Source: Mycobacterium sp. AT1 | Lineage (GTDB): Bacteria > Actinomycetota > Actinomycetes > Mycobacteriales > Mycobacteriaceae | Reading direction: 5' to 3' | Assembly: GCF_002043095.1 (NCBI RefSeq) | Contig: NZ_MVOC01000030.1 | Span: forward strand, 1 to 43,846 | Length of the DNA stretch: 43,846 nucleotides | In this document: in pieces, positions 24,037 to 32,281 of the stretch | Layout of the letters: each line of letters starts with the position of its first letter | Position numbering within the stretch: the first letter of the stretch is position 1 | The notes under the pieces: generated by a model | What the model saw: only the letters and a program-made list of their open reading frames with translations | Database searches by the model: none | What the model was told of the DNA's origin: nothing | Made by a program: the position numbers and the translations under genes

Positions 24037-25218
24037 ATGGTAGATCCGGCGACCACCCCCGAGGTCGGCGATCACGACTTCAGGGACATCCTCGAGGCCA
24101 CCCGCGAATTCGTCCGATCCGCCGTGATGCCTCGTGAGCTCGAGATCATGAACGCCAACCGGATCCCGGACGACATCCGCGATCAGACCAAGGCCATGGG
24201 GCTCTTCGGCTACGCAATCCCCCAGCAGTGGGGCGGACTCGGACTGAACATCGCCCAGGACGTCGAGTTGGCGATGGAGCTCGGCTACACCACGTTGGCG
24301 CTGCGGTCGATGTTCGGCACCAACAACGGCATTGCGGGGCAAGTCCTCGTCGGCTTCGGCACCGAGGACCAGAAGGCACGCTGGCTCGGCGACATCGCCT
24401 CTGGTGACGTCGTGGCATCCTTCGCGCTGACGGAGCCGGGCGCGGGCTCGAACCCGGCGGGGTTGCGCACCAAGGCCATTCGCGACGGCGACACCTGGGT
24501 CATCAGCGGAAGCAAGCAGTACATCACCAACGCTCCGACGGCCAACCTGTTCATCGTCTTCGCTCGCACTCGCCCCGCCGACGACGACGGCCCGGGCATC
24601 GCCGTCTTCCTGGTGCCCGCCGACGCGGCGGGCGTCGAGGTCGGCGCCAAGGACGCCAAGATGGGGCAAGAGGGGGCCTGGACGGCCGACGTCTCCCTAG
24701 ACGGGGTGCGAGTCGGAGACGACGCGCTCGTCGGCGGCGCAGTCGACGTGGGGTACCGCGCCGCGATGACCTCCCTGGCGCGCGGTCGCATCCACATCGC
24801 GGCGCTGTCGGTCGGCGCTGCCCAACGGGCCCTCGACGAGTCGGTTTCCTACGCCGCCACGGCAACTCAGGGCGGTACGCCGATCGGCGCGTTCCAACTC
24901 GTCCAAGCGATGATCGCGGACATGCAGACCGGGGTCATGGCGGGCCGTGCCCTGGTCCGCGACGCCGCCAAGATGTGGCTGACCGAGGAAGACCGCCGGA
25001 TCGCGCCGTCGACCGCGAAGCTGTTCTGCACCGAAATGGTAGGCAGGGTGGCGGATCTCGCCGTGCAGGTGCACGGAGGGGCCGGCTACATGCGAGACGT
25101 CCCGGTGGAGCGAATCTATCGCGACGTTCGACTGCTACGCCTCTACGAGGGCACCAGCGAGATTCAGCGCCTGATCATCGGCGGCGGCCTTGTCAAAGCC
25201 GCCCAGCGAAAGGTCTAG
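24037..25218 (+). CDS. Acyl-CoA dehydrogenase (divergent member of the catabolic cluster)
   Basis: This 393-residue ACAD shows AIPQQWGGLGLN, ALTEPGAGSNPAGLRTKA, GSKQYITNAP, QVHGGAGYMRDVPVERIYRD and LRLYEGTSEIQRLII. The glutamate in YEGTSEIQ is the standard catalytic base. The true start is the ATG at 24037 with CAGGAG upstream; the longer open frame is antisense to the SDR gene. It probably acts in the same pathway as the divergent operon, perhaps on a different chain length or branch, and shares its palindromic promoter. Confidence 0.93.
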   Translation: MVDPATTPEVGDHDFRDILEATREFVRSAVMPRELEIMNANRIPDDIRDQTKAMGLFGYAIPQQWGGLGLNIAQDVELAMELGYTTLALRSMFGTNNGIAGQVLVGFGTEDQKARWLGDIASGDVVASFALTEPGAGSNPAGLRTKAIRDGDTWVISGSKQYITNAPTANLFIVFARTRPADDDGPGIAVFLVPADAAGVEVGAKDAKMGQEGAWTADVSLDGVRVGDDALVGGAVDVGYRAAMTSLARGRIHIAALSVGAAQRALDESVSYAATATQGGTPIGAFQLVQAMIADMQTGVMAGRALVRDAAKMWLTEEDRRIAPSTAKLFCTEMVGRVADLAVQVHGGAGYMRDVPVERIYRDVRLLRLYEGTSEIQRLIIGGGLVKAAQRKV

Positions 25219-25227
25219 GCGCCCAAC

Positions 25228-25680
25228 TCAAGCCACGTAACGAACGATCGACTCGGCAACTGCAGCAGGTTTGCTCGAATCCTCGATCTCCACCGTGATC
25301 GTGGTGGTAGCTTGGATGGCCCCCTCGAGTCGATCGATCGCCGTGATCTCGCCGCGCGCCCGAACGTTGGACCCCACCTTGACCGGAGTGACGAATCTCA
25401 CTTTGTTGTAGCCATAGTTCACGGCCAGCTTGATGTTGTCGACCCGGTAGAGCTGATGCGAAAAGTGCGGCAACAACGACAGTGTCAGCAGGCCGTGGGC
25501 GATCGTCGCTCCGAACGGGCCCTCCTTGGCTCGCTCGGGGTCCACGTGAATCCACTGGTGATCGTCTGTGGCGTCAGCGAATAGGTCCACACGATCTTGG
25601 CCGATCCGTAACCACTCCGTTGGTCCGAACTGAGTCCCCTGAGCCGCCGCGAACTCGTTTAGATCTTGAAATACTTTCAC
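25228..25680 (-). CDS. MaoC-like (R)-specific enoyl-CoA hydratase, HtdZ-type
   Basis: This 150-residue single hot-dog domain has the hydratase-2 motif: Asp40 and His45 in DDHQWIHVDPERA, then GPFGATIAHGLLTLSLLP. It closely resembles mycobacterial HtdZ (Rv0130, 151 residues by memory). It hydrates trans-2-enoyl-CoA to the (R)-3-hydroxyacyl-CoA. It converges on the acyl-CoA dehydrogenase gene with a 9-bp gap. It may support the neighbouring beta-oxidation set with opposite stereochemistry to the crotonase, but it has its own promoter. Confidence 0.9.
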   Translation of the reverse strand: MKVFQDLNEFAAAQGTQFGPTEWLRIGQDRVDLFADATDDHQWIHVDPERAKEGPFGATIAHGLLTLSLLPHFSHQLYRVDNIKLAVNYGYNKVRFVTPVKVGSNVRARGEITAIDRLEGAIQATTTITVEIEDSSKPAAVAESIVRYVA

Positions 25681-26056
25681 GTTCTCTCCTCTTGCCGGGG
25701 CTCACCCGGCGAAAGCCGGCAGCCATTGCCCATTACGTTCTACCCCACCCGACGGCAATGGCAAAGATACGCAGTTGGTTGCCGAGAATTGACCAGCAAT
25801 TCGACTGTTCATCGACGCCCATCGATGGCCAGCGCAGACGTCAATATTCAATTCTGCCGTAATACTGGCGTGGTTAGCCGGGCGTTTTGCCAGCTAAGCG
25901 CCGCCTTCTGGGGGCCTCAGAAAACTTCTGAAACCTAGCTGGGTTAGGGACATGGTGAGACCGATACTTAATTCGAGTTTCCCGAAATTCCCCACTGCAG
26001 GTACCGCGGCCAGCAACGATATCCACCGTGTCGGCCGCCTTACGAATGAGGCCAAA
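25681..26056. other. Non-coding gap with stacked small hairpins
   Basis: No convincing gene lies here. CCGGG-GCTCA-CCCGG (about 25695-25709) is a hairpin in the MaoC leader. GAATT/AATTC (25786-25802) is a short inverted repeat. Closer to the plus-strand gene, TTAGC (25874-25878) pairs with GCTAA (25893-25897) around an inner GGC-GTTTT-GCC stem. TTCTG (25906-25910) can pair with CAGAA (25918-25922), while TCAGAA (25917-25922) can instead pair with TTCTGA (25926-25931), giving mutually exclusive folds. Composition is less GC-rich than the flanks. An in-frame alternative start for the next gene is at 25952. Confidence 0.5.
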
Positions 26057-26797
26057 ATGCACCCCCAACCGCTTAATTTCGGCGTCACGTCCGACTGCGG
26101 AATCACCGACAACATCAGTTGGTGGGACTCCGACGCCGAAGTGACGACCGTGCTGTCGCGACCGGATACCGATCCCGAACTCTGGGACGAGTACCTTCGC
26201 GGCGCCGTGGAGAGCTACCGGCGCCACGGTGTCGAGCGCGCCGTCGACGTCGACGCCGTGAGGGAGGGTTCCGACACGGCCATGTTCTGGGCGACGCTGG
26301 ACTCGACGGGGCGGGTCATCGGCGGGCTGCGTGCCAAGGGGCCGCTCCTGTCGGCTGACGACTCGCACGCCACCGTCGAATGGGCCGGACAGCCGGGCCT
26401 CGCCGCCGTCCGCAAGATGATCGACGACCGCGTTCCGTTCGGCGTCCTCGAGATGAAGACGGCGTGGACCACGGACGACCGCGACAAGGCGCGACGCATT
26501 TCGACGGCGCTGGCGCGCACGCCGTTCCACGCCATGACATTGTTGGACATCCAGTTCTGCATGGCGACGTCCGCCCCGCACATCTTGGAGAGGTGGCGTA
26601 CGTCGGGAGCCGTGGTGGCCCCCATACCGGCGACACCGTACCCCGACGACAGGTACCGCACGAAGATGATGTGGTACGACCGGCGAACGTTCGCCAATCA
26701 TGCTGCCCCCGATCAGATTCCGAAGATCTTCCGGGAGATGAGCATCGTGTCGACACGGGCCGAGGCGCAGCCGAGGGACCACGCGGCCGCCCTATGA
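26057..26797 (+). CDS. LuxI/FeeM-like GNAT acyltransferase (putative)
   Basis: About 246 residues. The order of features fits the autoinducer-synthase/N-acyl amino acid synthase branch of the GNAT fold: an Arg/Tyr-rich helix (YLRGAVESYRRHG), acidic VDVDAV, a strand-turn-strand ending in GRVIGGLRA (where LuxI has a 'g.vvG..R' strand), a mid-region EMKTAW, a long helix rich in Arg and Ala (DKARRISTALARTPFHAM), and a C-terminal strand region PATPYPDDRYRTKMMWYD. I do not recognise an exact family, so enzyme and product are inferred. The ATG at 26057 is preferred because GAGG lies just upstream; the frame extends to 25952. It stands next to a c-di-GMP enzyme gene. Confidence 0.6.
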   Translation: MHPQPLNFGVTSDCGITDNISWWDSDAEVTTVLSRPDTDPELWDEYLRGAVESYRRHGVERAVDVDAVREGSDTAMFWATLDSTGRVIGGLRAKGPLLSADDSHATVEWAGQPGLAAVRKMIDDRVPFGVLEMKTAWTTDDRDKARRISTALARTPFHAMTLLDIQFCMATSAPHILERWRTSGAVVAPIPATPYPDDRYRTKMMWYDRRTFANHAAPDQIPKIFREMSIVSTRAEAQPRDHAAAL

Positions 26798-26823
26798 CGG
26801 ACGCAGCCGAAAACTGAGCACCT

Positions 26824-26859
26824 CCGACGGGCAAGTTCGCCCATGCGCTTGGCCGTCGG
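26824..26859 (+). terminator. Hairpin after the acyltransferase gene
   Basis: CCGACGG (26824-26830) pairs with CCGTCGG (26853-26859), enclosing a second stem GGGC (26829-26832)/GCCC (26839-26842). The two stems share two bases, so they are alternatives or partly nested. The location, 27 nt after the stop, suggests a terminator separating this gene from the GGDEF-EAL gene. No T-run. Confidence 0.35.
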
Positions 26860-27009
26860 GGGCCGAGCGCGAAACGAAGTCCACCGCAGCGGTTTCCGGG
26901 CAGGGCCGAGATCGCCTCGACTGTCCGGGGCGGCGTTGCGTCGTGACAGCCTTTGCCGGAGCCCCCCGGTGCGCATTCGACTTCCACGGTGCACCGCTAC
27001 CCTGATCCA

Positions 27010-28866
27010 GTGTCCGCCGAGAGTACGCCCCTGAGCCTTGAACGGCTGGTGACGACTGTCGCCGTCCGGCTGATGGGGGCGAACGCGGCGACCTCACCCC
27101 TGGTGTCGCAGGAAGTGCTGGCCGTCCTCGTGAAGCACTTCGACGTCGACTTCAGCTTCTTGCGGTACAACGACCACTCCATTCGCGCGTCGATCCTGGT
27201 CGCGGAGTGGCCGCTTCGACCCGACGTACCCGATCCGGACCCGTTGCGGGTCGTCTACTACAAGGATGCCGATCCGGTGTTCGCATTGGCAGAGCACGTC
27301 AAGACGCCGATGGTCTTCCGACCCGAGAACGCCGCCTACCAGAAGCGGATCGAGGAGGGACGCAACATCCCCCAGACCTCAATGGCGGCTGCCCCCCTCA
27401 AGTCAGGCGACGTCACCACCGGAGTGCTCGGATTCGTCAGGATCGGCGATCGGGAGTGGGAGCCAGTTGAGCTGAACGCGTTGGAGGCGATCGCATCCCT
27501 CTTCGCCCAGGTGCAGGCCCGGGTGCAAGCCGAGGAGCGCCTTCGGCATCTGGCCGTCCACGACGACCTCACTGGCCTGCGCAACCGCCGCGCGCTTCTC
27601 GACCATCTCGAGGAACGGCTCAAGGCCGGCCGTCCAGGCCCGGTCTCGGCCTTGTACCTGGATCTCGATCGGCTCAAGACCGTCAACGACTACCTCGGTC
27701 ACACCGTCGGCGACTGGTTCATCCGGGTGATCGCCGAACGGCTGCAGCGTGGCGTCGACGACGCCGGCGTGGTCGCGCGCCTCGGGGGCGACGAGTTCGT
27801 CGTCATACCCTCCTCGCCGATGTCGACGACAGACGCCGAGCAGCTCGCGAACCGGTTGCTGGCGATCGTCGGCGAACGCGTCCCGGTGGACGGCGAGATG
27901 TTGACGAGAACCGCCAGCATCGGCGTGGCGCTCGGCACACCGGGGCAGGACTCCACGTCGGATCTGCTTCGCCGGGCCGATCAAGCGGTGCTCGAGGCCA
28001 AGGCGGAGGGTGGCAACCAGGTCGCGGTGTTCTCCGACGAGATGTCCCTGCGAACCGACTACCGCAACGACATCGAACTCCACCTGCAAGAAGTGATCGA
28101 GAACGGCGCTCTGTTCCTGCAATACCTTCCCGAGGTCGACATGCGTACCGGGGAAGTTCTTGCGACCGAGGCGTTGGTTCGTTGGAATCACCCCACCCGC
28201 GGGTTGTTGTCCCCTGCGGCCTTCATCGCCGTTGCCGAGTCGATCAACCTGGCCGGCGATCTGGGGCGCTGGGTGCTTCGAACGGCATGCGAGGAGTTCG
28301 CCAGGTGGCGCGCCCTCGGTGTCGCCGATGGGATCGTCCTGAGGGTCAACGTGTCCCCGGTCCAGCTGGTCACCGACGGGTTCGTGGAGATCGTCGCGGC
28401 CGTGATGCGAGAGTTCGGTCTCGATCCCGGCTCGGTATGTCTCGAGATCACCGAGAGCGTGGTGGTCCAGGACATGGAGGCGACGAGCATCACTCTGGCG
28501 GGCCTTCGAGATGTCGGCGTGCAGTTGGCAATCGACGATTTCGGCACCGGATTCAGCGTGCTGGCCCATTTGAAGTCGCTGCCGGTCGACGTGCTGAAGA
28601 TCGATCGAAGTTTCGTCGCGGACCTCGGATCGAACCGGGACGACCTTGCGATCGTCCGCGCGGTCATCGCGCTTGCCGAGGCGTTCGAGCTGGAGTTGGT
28701 CGCCGAGGGCGTGGAAACGGTGGCCGCCGCGGAGACGCTGCTACACCACGGCTGTCACCGGGCGCAGGGCTTTCTTCTTTCCCGACCGCTGAACGGCGAG
28801 GAGATGGCCTCGCTACTGGCCAAGGGGCGGGTACCCGTGCACTTTTCCACAACGCCATCCCTCTAG
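27010..28866 (+). CDS. GAF-GGDEF-EAL bifunctional c-di-GMP enzyme (Rv1354c-type)
   Basis: This 618-residue protein has an N-terminal GAF sensor (about 1-170), a GGDEF cyclase domain with intact GGDEF at 259-263, and an EAL phosphodiesterase domain with EALVRW (387-392) and DDFGTGFSVL. It closely follows M. tuberculosis Rv1354c and M. smegmatis DcpA, which both make and degrade c-di-GMP. The canonical inhibitory I-site (RxxD six residues before GGDEF) is not present: the nearest Arg-Asp pair (247/250) is too far. The GTG at 27010 is chosen by alignment with Rv1354c; the ribosome site is weak. Its 3' end overlaps the convergent flavoprotein gene by 54 bp. Confidence 0.93.
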   Translation: MSAESTPLSLERLVTTVAVRLMGANAATSPLVSQEVLAVLVKHFDVDFSFLRYNDHSIRASILVAEWPLRPDVPDPDPLRVVYYKDADPVFALAEHVKTPMVFRPENAAYQKRIEEGRNIPQTSMAAAPLKSGDVTTGVLGFVRIGDREWEPVELNALEAIASLFAQVQARVQAEERLRHLAVHDDLTGLRNRRALLDHLEERLKAGRPGPVSALYLDLDRLKTVNDYLGHTVGDWFIRVIAERLQRGVDDAGVVARLGGDEFVVIPSSPMSTTDAEQLANRLLAIVGERVPVDGEMLTRTASIGVALGTPGQDSTSDLLRRADQAVLEAKAEGGNQVAVFSDEMSLRTDYRNDIELHLQEVIENGALFLQYLPEVDMRTGEVLATEALVRWNHPTRGLLSPAAFIAVAESINLAGDLGRWVLRTACEEFARWRALGVADGIVLRVNVSPVQLVTDGFVEIVAAVMREFGLDPGSVCLEITESVVVQDMEATSITLAGLRDVGVQLAIDDFGTGFSVLAHLKSLPVDVLKIDRSFVADLGSNRDDLAIVRAVIALAEAFELELVAEGVETVAAAETLLHHGCHRAQGFLLSRPLNGEEMASLLAKGRVPVHFSTTPSL

Positions 28867-29799
28867 GGCCTGTTGCCTCGCGTCGTGTAACCCGTCCCGC
28901 ACCTGGCGCCGTGAACCGGTGCACGTCGGGCGTGGCGGTGCCGCAGGTTCGGTGTCCAAGAGCTCGACGCGCCCGAACCGACTCGCGGTCCGACCGACGA
29001 GGCACACCTGCAGTCGCTCCTCGGGGACTCCTACGTACTCACCCGCGCCGGGGTGGTAGTCGCTGGGAGCGAAGGTGATCCCCGCCCGGGTCCGCACCGC
29101 GAGAGGACCGTCCTCGGTCGAAAGGACCACGCCGGCGATGACGCCCTCCTCGAACACGATCCTCTCGAACCGGGTCTCGGCCTCGACTTCGATGTCACGT
29201 TTCAACGCTTCCACCGTCAGCCAATGACGGAGTGCGCCGTCGCCAAAACCGTCGGCCCAGTCGATCGCGCCGATCGACAACGCCTCGACGGACTCGCCGT
29301 TCGCGGACTTCATGCTGGTGGAGCGCCAATCGCGCATGCTCGTGTAGAGCAGGCCGTAGGGGGAGGCGACACACTGCTCGGCCCACCCGGTCAATCGCGC
29401 CCCGACGAAGGTCTCGACGGGTCGGCGGAAGGCCTCGTCGGTCGACAGATTACGGGCGTTGCGACGAGGAACCGTCCCGTTGCCACGGTCGATCGCGGAA
29501 TCGGTGATGTCTTCGCCGACCGCGGCCAGGTACTCGTTGGTCTCGAGGTCGAGCGTGTCGCGCCGCAGCCAGCCGCGTGCGGTTGCGACGCGCTCACGGA
29601 GCGCAATCGGTGAAAGACCTGTCAGGGCTGCCGGTGTCTCTGGAACGGCTGATGCCATGGAAGGAGCTGGCGCCCCTGGTAGGGCGTTGGCCACCAACAC
29701 CTCACCCCCGGCGTCCACTGCCGCAATGGCGTTGGCGAGACCCCCGATGCCCGCCCCGATGACCGCGATGTCGACTTCCAAATCCCACATAGACGTCAT
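28813..29799 (-). CDS. FAD-binding flavoprotein (fumarate reductase/ketosteroid dehydrogenase-like fold)
   Basis: This 328-residue protein starts with a dinucleotide-binding fold, VDIAVIGAGIGGLANAIAAVDAGGEV (motif GAGIGG at residues 15-20). A further FAD-type strand sits near ERIVFEEGVIAGVVLS, and ITFAPSDYHPG follows. It is shorter than typical KstD or FrdA enzymes (about 500 or more residues), so it may be a distinct family or a reduced version. The last 45 residues (from about EPAAPPRPT) are Arg/Pro-rich and end inside the GGDEF-EAL gene, so the true end may have shifted. Substrate unknown. Confidence 0.75.
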   Translation of the reverse strand: MTSMWDLEVDIAVIGAGIGGLANAIAAVDAGGEVLVANALPGAPAPSMASAVPETPAALTGLSPIALRERVATARGWLRRDTLDLETNEYLAAVGEDITDSAIDRGNGTVPRRNARNLSTDEAFRRPVETFVGARLTGWAEQCVASPYGLLYTSMRDWRSTSMKSANGESVEALSIGAIDWADGFGDGALRHWLTVEALKRDIEVEAETRFERIVFEEGVIAGVVLSTEDGPLAVRTRAGITFAPSDYHPGAGEYVGVPEERLQVCLVGRTASRFGRVELLDTEPAAPPRPTCTGSRRQVRDGLHDARQQALEGWRCGKVHGYPPLGQ

Positions 29800-30321
29800 G
29801 TACTCCGTGTTGGCTGGACAGTTGGCTGATGATGTGCCACGCCTCGCCGGAGAGGGTCTGCTTCAGCACACACGTTCTGGGTCGGCACTTCCTCGCCGGA
29901 GGGTTGCGCTTGTCCGGCACGACCGGATGCACGGAGCGCAGTTTTCAGACCGAAAGTCGCCACGGCCGGTACTTTACATACTTTTGTAACGAAATGCAGC
30001 ACGACAACGAGGTTTGCCTACCAAGTCCGAACGACACGACCCGGCGGCCCGAGGACCGTGCTAGAACCCACCACGCGGCGCCGAGATGTCCGTCGAACGG
30101 CGCCAGACGGGTAATCTCTAACGCGCCGAGCAGATCATCGGAGATCTTCGGCCCTCGCGGGCCTCTCGATCCCGGACCGACTCGCACACTCGATTGACTG
30201 GCGTTTTCCAGACGGCCGGGCGGCATCCCAGACGGGAACGCCGCCCAGTTGGAGGCGAACGAACTATTGATCCCGTCCAACGCCCATGGCCTGGACGGAT
30301 CGACGAAGGAGTTCAAGAAAC
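29800..30321. other. 522-bp non-coding region with repeats and three tandem hairpins
   Basis: No reading frame here looks like a gene. Near the flavoprotein start, CCTCGCCGGAG occurs twice (29842-29852 and 29891-29901). An AT-rich spot at 29971-29991 contains TTAC...GTAA arms and may hold a promoter. Downstream, three GC-rich hairpins stand in a row ahead of the TetR gene (see 30150-30301). The region could contain the divergent promoters plus a long structured 5' leader or small RNA. Confidence 0.5.
30150..30301 (+). promoter_or_regulatory. Three tandem hairpins in the TetR gene leader
   Basis: Hairpin 1: GGCCC-TCGC-GGGCC (30150-30163). Hairpin 2: GGGCGGC (30218-30224) with GCCGCCC (30240-30246), continued by TCCC (30226-30229) with GGGA (30234-30237), giving 11 pairs and the loop AGAC. 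Hairpin 3: GATCCCGTCCA (30269-30279) with TGGACGGATC (30292-30301), 10 pairs with one bulged C. Hairpin 3 ends directly before the ribosome site GAAGGAG (30305-30311) of the TetR gene. Such an array can act as a terminator/attenuator or mRNA-stability element; no known riboswitch class is recognised. Confidence 0.5.
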
Positions 30322-30972
30322 ATGGTGCGCCAGGCTCGATCCGAGGCGACACGTAGGAAGATCATCGACTCGGCCGTCGACCTCATCAACGAGATCGGGT
30401 ACCCGGCTGCCGGCTTGGGCGACATCATCGAACGTGCCGAACTGACCAAGGGCGCGCTGTACTACCACTTCGATTCCAAGGAAGCCCTGGCGACCGCGAT
30501 CATCGAAGAGGGGTCCGAGACCGTCCTCAGCTCGTTCCGCGGCGCAGGCCGATCGGGGTCCCCCACCATGGAGAACGTCATCCATGGATCCTTCGTCGTG
30601 ACCGATGTGCTGACCGTCGACAGAGTGTCCAGGGCTGGGGCCCGCCTCCTTCGAACGTTCGGCAGCTTCAACCCGGCGGCGAAGAGCACCTTGCAGATCC
30701 TCGTCGACGAACTCACCGAGCACATCGCCAAGGCCATCGCCGAGGGCGATCTGCGCGCCGGCCTGGACCCCGGGTCGACGGCCGCCGGAATCGTCGCCGG
30801 GATGGCGGGCGCCGAGCTGCTGTCGAGCGCGCTCGCGAACGGAGCCGACCTGCGCAGCCGGTTCGCCAAGAACTGGGAACTGCTGCTGCCGGCGCTCGTG
30901 ACCGACGAGTCGTTGGGCTACTACCGCGAGTTCCTCGCTCGCCAGGCCGTGCGCCCACCGACGACGCCGTAG
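30322..30972 (+). CDS. TetR regulator resembling gamma-butyrolactone receptors (ScbR/ArpA-like)
   Basis: This 216-residue regulator has a TetR N-terminal HTH: RRKIIDSAVDLINEIGYPAAGLGDII, then TKGALYYHFDSKEALA, which strongly resembles the ScbR/CprB 'TKGALYFHF.SKEELA' helix. The C-terminal half shows further ScbR-type landmarks: RVSRAGARLLR (compare ARAGVRL) and a final LLLPAL before the last helix. In Streptomyces, such proteins bind butyrolactone-type signals; in mycobacteria the ligand is unknown, and the M. tuberculosis neighbour of Rv1354c is also a TetR gene (Rv1353c, by memory). The ATG at 30322 follows GAAGGAG. Confidence 0.85.
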   Translation: MVRQARSEATRRKIIDSAVDLINEIGYPAAGLGDIIERAELTKGALYYHFDSKEALATAIIEEGSETVLSSFRGAGRSGSPTMENVIHGSFVVTDVLTVDRVSRAGARLLRTFGSFNPAAKSTLQILVDELTEHIAKAIAEGDLRAGLDPGSTAAGIVAGMAGAELLSSALANGADLRSRFAKNWELLLPALVTDESLGYYREFLARQAVRPPTTP

Positions 30973-31048
30973 GTCACCCCCGGGCCGACCGCACCTGGGT
31001 AACTAGGTTTACTGTCTCCTGTACCTCATCCAACGACGGAGGACAGTA

Positions 31049-32281
31049 GTGGACCTTCTCTGGTCGCCAGCCGACATCGCCTTCCGCGACGAGGTGCGCC
31101 GTTTCCTCGACGACAAGCTGACCCCGGAGCTACGACAGTTCGGGCGCCTGATGACCAGTGTCTACAGCGACCACGAGGCCAGCCTCGAGTGGCAGCGAAT
31201 CCTGCACGACCGCGGCTGGGCCGCGCCGGCCTGGCCCGTCGAATACGGGGGGTGCGACTGGAGCCTGACCCAGCACTACGTCTTCAGTCGCGAGTCCACC
31301 CTCGCAGGCGCTCCGTCGTTGTCGCCCATGGGAATTCGCATGGTGGCGCATGCGATCGTGAAGTTTGGCACTCAGGCCCAGAAGGATTACTTCCTGCCCC
31401 GCATCCTCACCGGCGAGGTGTTCTTCTGCCAGGGCTACTCGGAACCGGAAGCCGGATCCGACCTCGCGGCCCTGTCCATGTCTGCGGTCGACGACGGCGA
31501 GGACCTGGTCTGCACCGGCAGCAAGATCTGGACGACGCATGCCAGGGAGGCGAATTGGATGTTCGCCCTCGTGCGCACCTCGCGTAGCGCCAAGAAGCAG
31601 CAGGGCATCACGTTCGTGCTGCTCGAGATGACCTCACCGGGCGTCGACGTCCGGCCACTGGTGATGACCTCTGGCGAAGAGATTCAGAACCAGGTGTTCT
31701 TCGACGAGGTCCGCATCCCCAAGACCAACGTGATCGGAGAGATCGACGACGGCTGGACCGTCGCCAAGTACCTCCTCGAGTTCGAGCGGGGTGGCGGTGC
31801 CAGCGCGCCCGCTCTGCAGGTGATGGCCGAGGAGGTGACCGCCGCCGCGACGGCGCAACCCGGCCCGGACGGTGACCTGTTGATCGACGATCCGGCGTTT
31901 TCGCGGAAGCTCGCCGAGGCCCGCATCCGGACCGACGTCCTGGAAGTTCTCGAATACCGCGTCTTGGCCACCCTGGCGAACGGCGGACATCCCGGCTCGG
32001 CGTCTTCGATGCTCAAGATCCTGGCGACCGAACTCAGTCAGACACTGACCGAGTTGGCGATGGAGGCAGCCGGTCCGCGGGGCCGGGCGTACCAGCCTCA
32101 CGCGACGCGACCGGGCGGACCAATCGCGCAGTACGAACCACCACCCGACGGCTACGTCGGCGGCGAACCGTGGCAGGCCGTGGCTCCACTGCGCTATCTC
32201 AACGACCGCGCCGGCTCGATTTACGCCGGCAGCAACGAGATTCAGCGCAACATCCTCGCCAAGGCGGAGTTGGGGCTGTGA
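31049..32281 (+). CDS. Acyl-CoA dehydrogenase, FadE17-like (first of a pair)
   Basis: This 410-residue ACAD shows SEPEAGSDLAALSM, GSKIWTTHAREA, a long insertion with YQPHATRPGGP near the end, and a terminal IYAGSNEIQRNIL. In that last motif the residue at the usual catalytic Glu position (YEGT) is Ala, so activity would need a base from elsewhere (an EFERGG segment is a candidate) or from the partner subunit. Length and order match M. tuberculosis fadE17. Paired mycobacterial FadEs often form alpha2beta2 enzymes for steroid-type side chains (known for FadE26-27 and FadE28-29). The GTG start follows GGAGGACAGTA. Its TGA overlaps the ATG of the next gene (TGATG). Confidence 0.88.
   Translation: MDLLWSPADIAFRDEVRRFLDDKLTPELRQFGRLMTSVYSDHEASLEWQRILHDRGWAAPAWPVEYGGCDWSLTQHYVFSRESTLAGAPSLSPMGIRMVAHAIVKFGTQAQKDYFLPRILTGEVFFCQGYSEPEAGSDLAALSMSAVDDGEDLVCTGSKIWTTHAREANWMFALVRTSRSAKKQQGITFVLLEMTSPGVDVRPLVMTSGEEIQNQVFFDEVRIPKTNVIGEIDDGWTVAKYLLEFERGGGASAPALQVMAEEVTAAATAQPGPDGDLLIDDPAFSRKLAEARIRTDVLEVLEYRVLATLANGGHPGSASSMLKILATELSQTLTELAMEAAGPRGRAYQPHATRPGGPIAQYEPPPDGYVGGEPWQAVAPLRYLNDRAGSIYAGSNEIQRNILAKAELGL

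Noticed and set aside
29829..30352. Short open frames in the gap between the flavoprotein and TetR genes
   Set aside because: No motif, no ribosome site, composition unlike neighbours. Better explained as a non-coding leader with hairpins.
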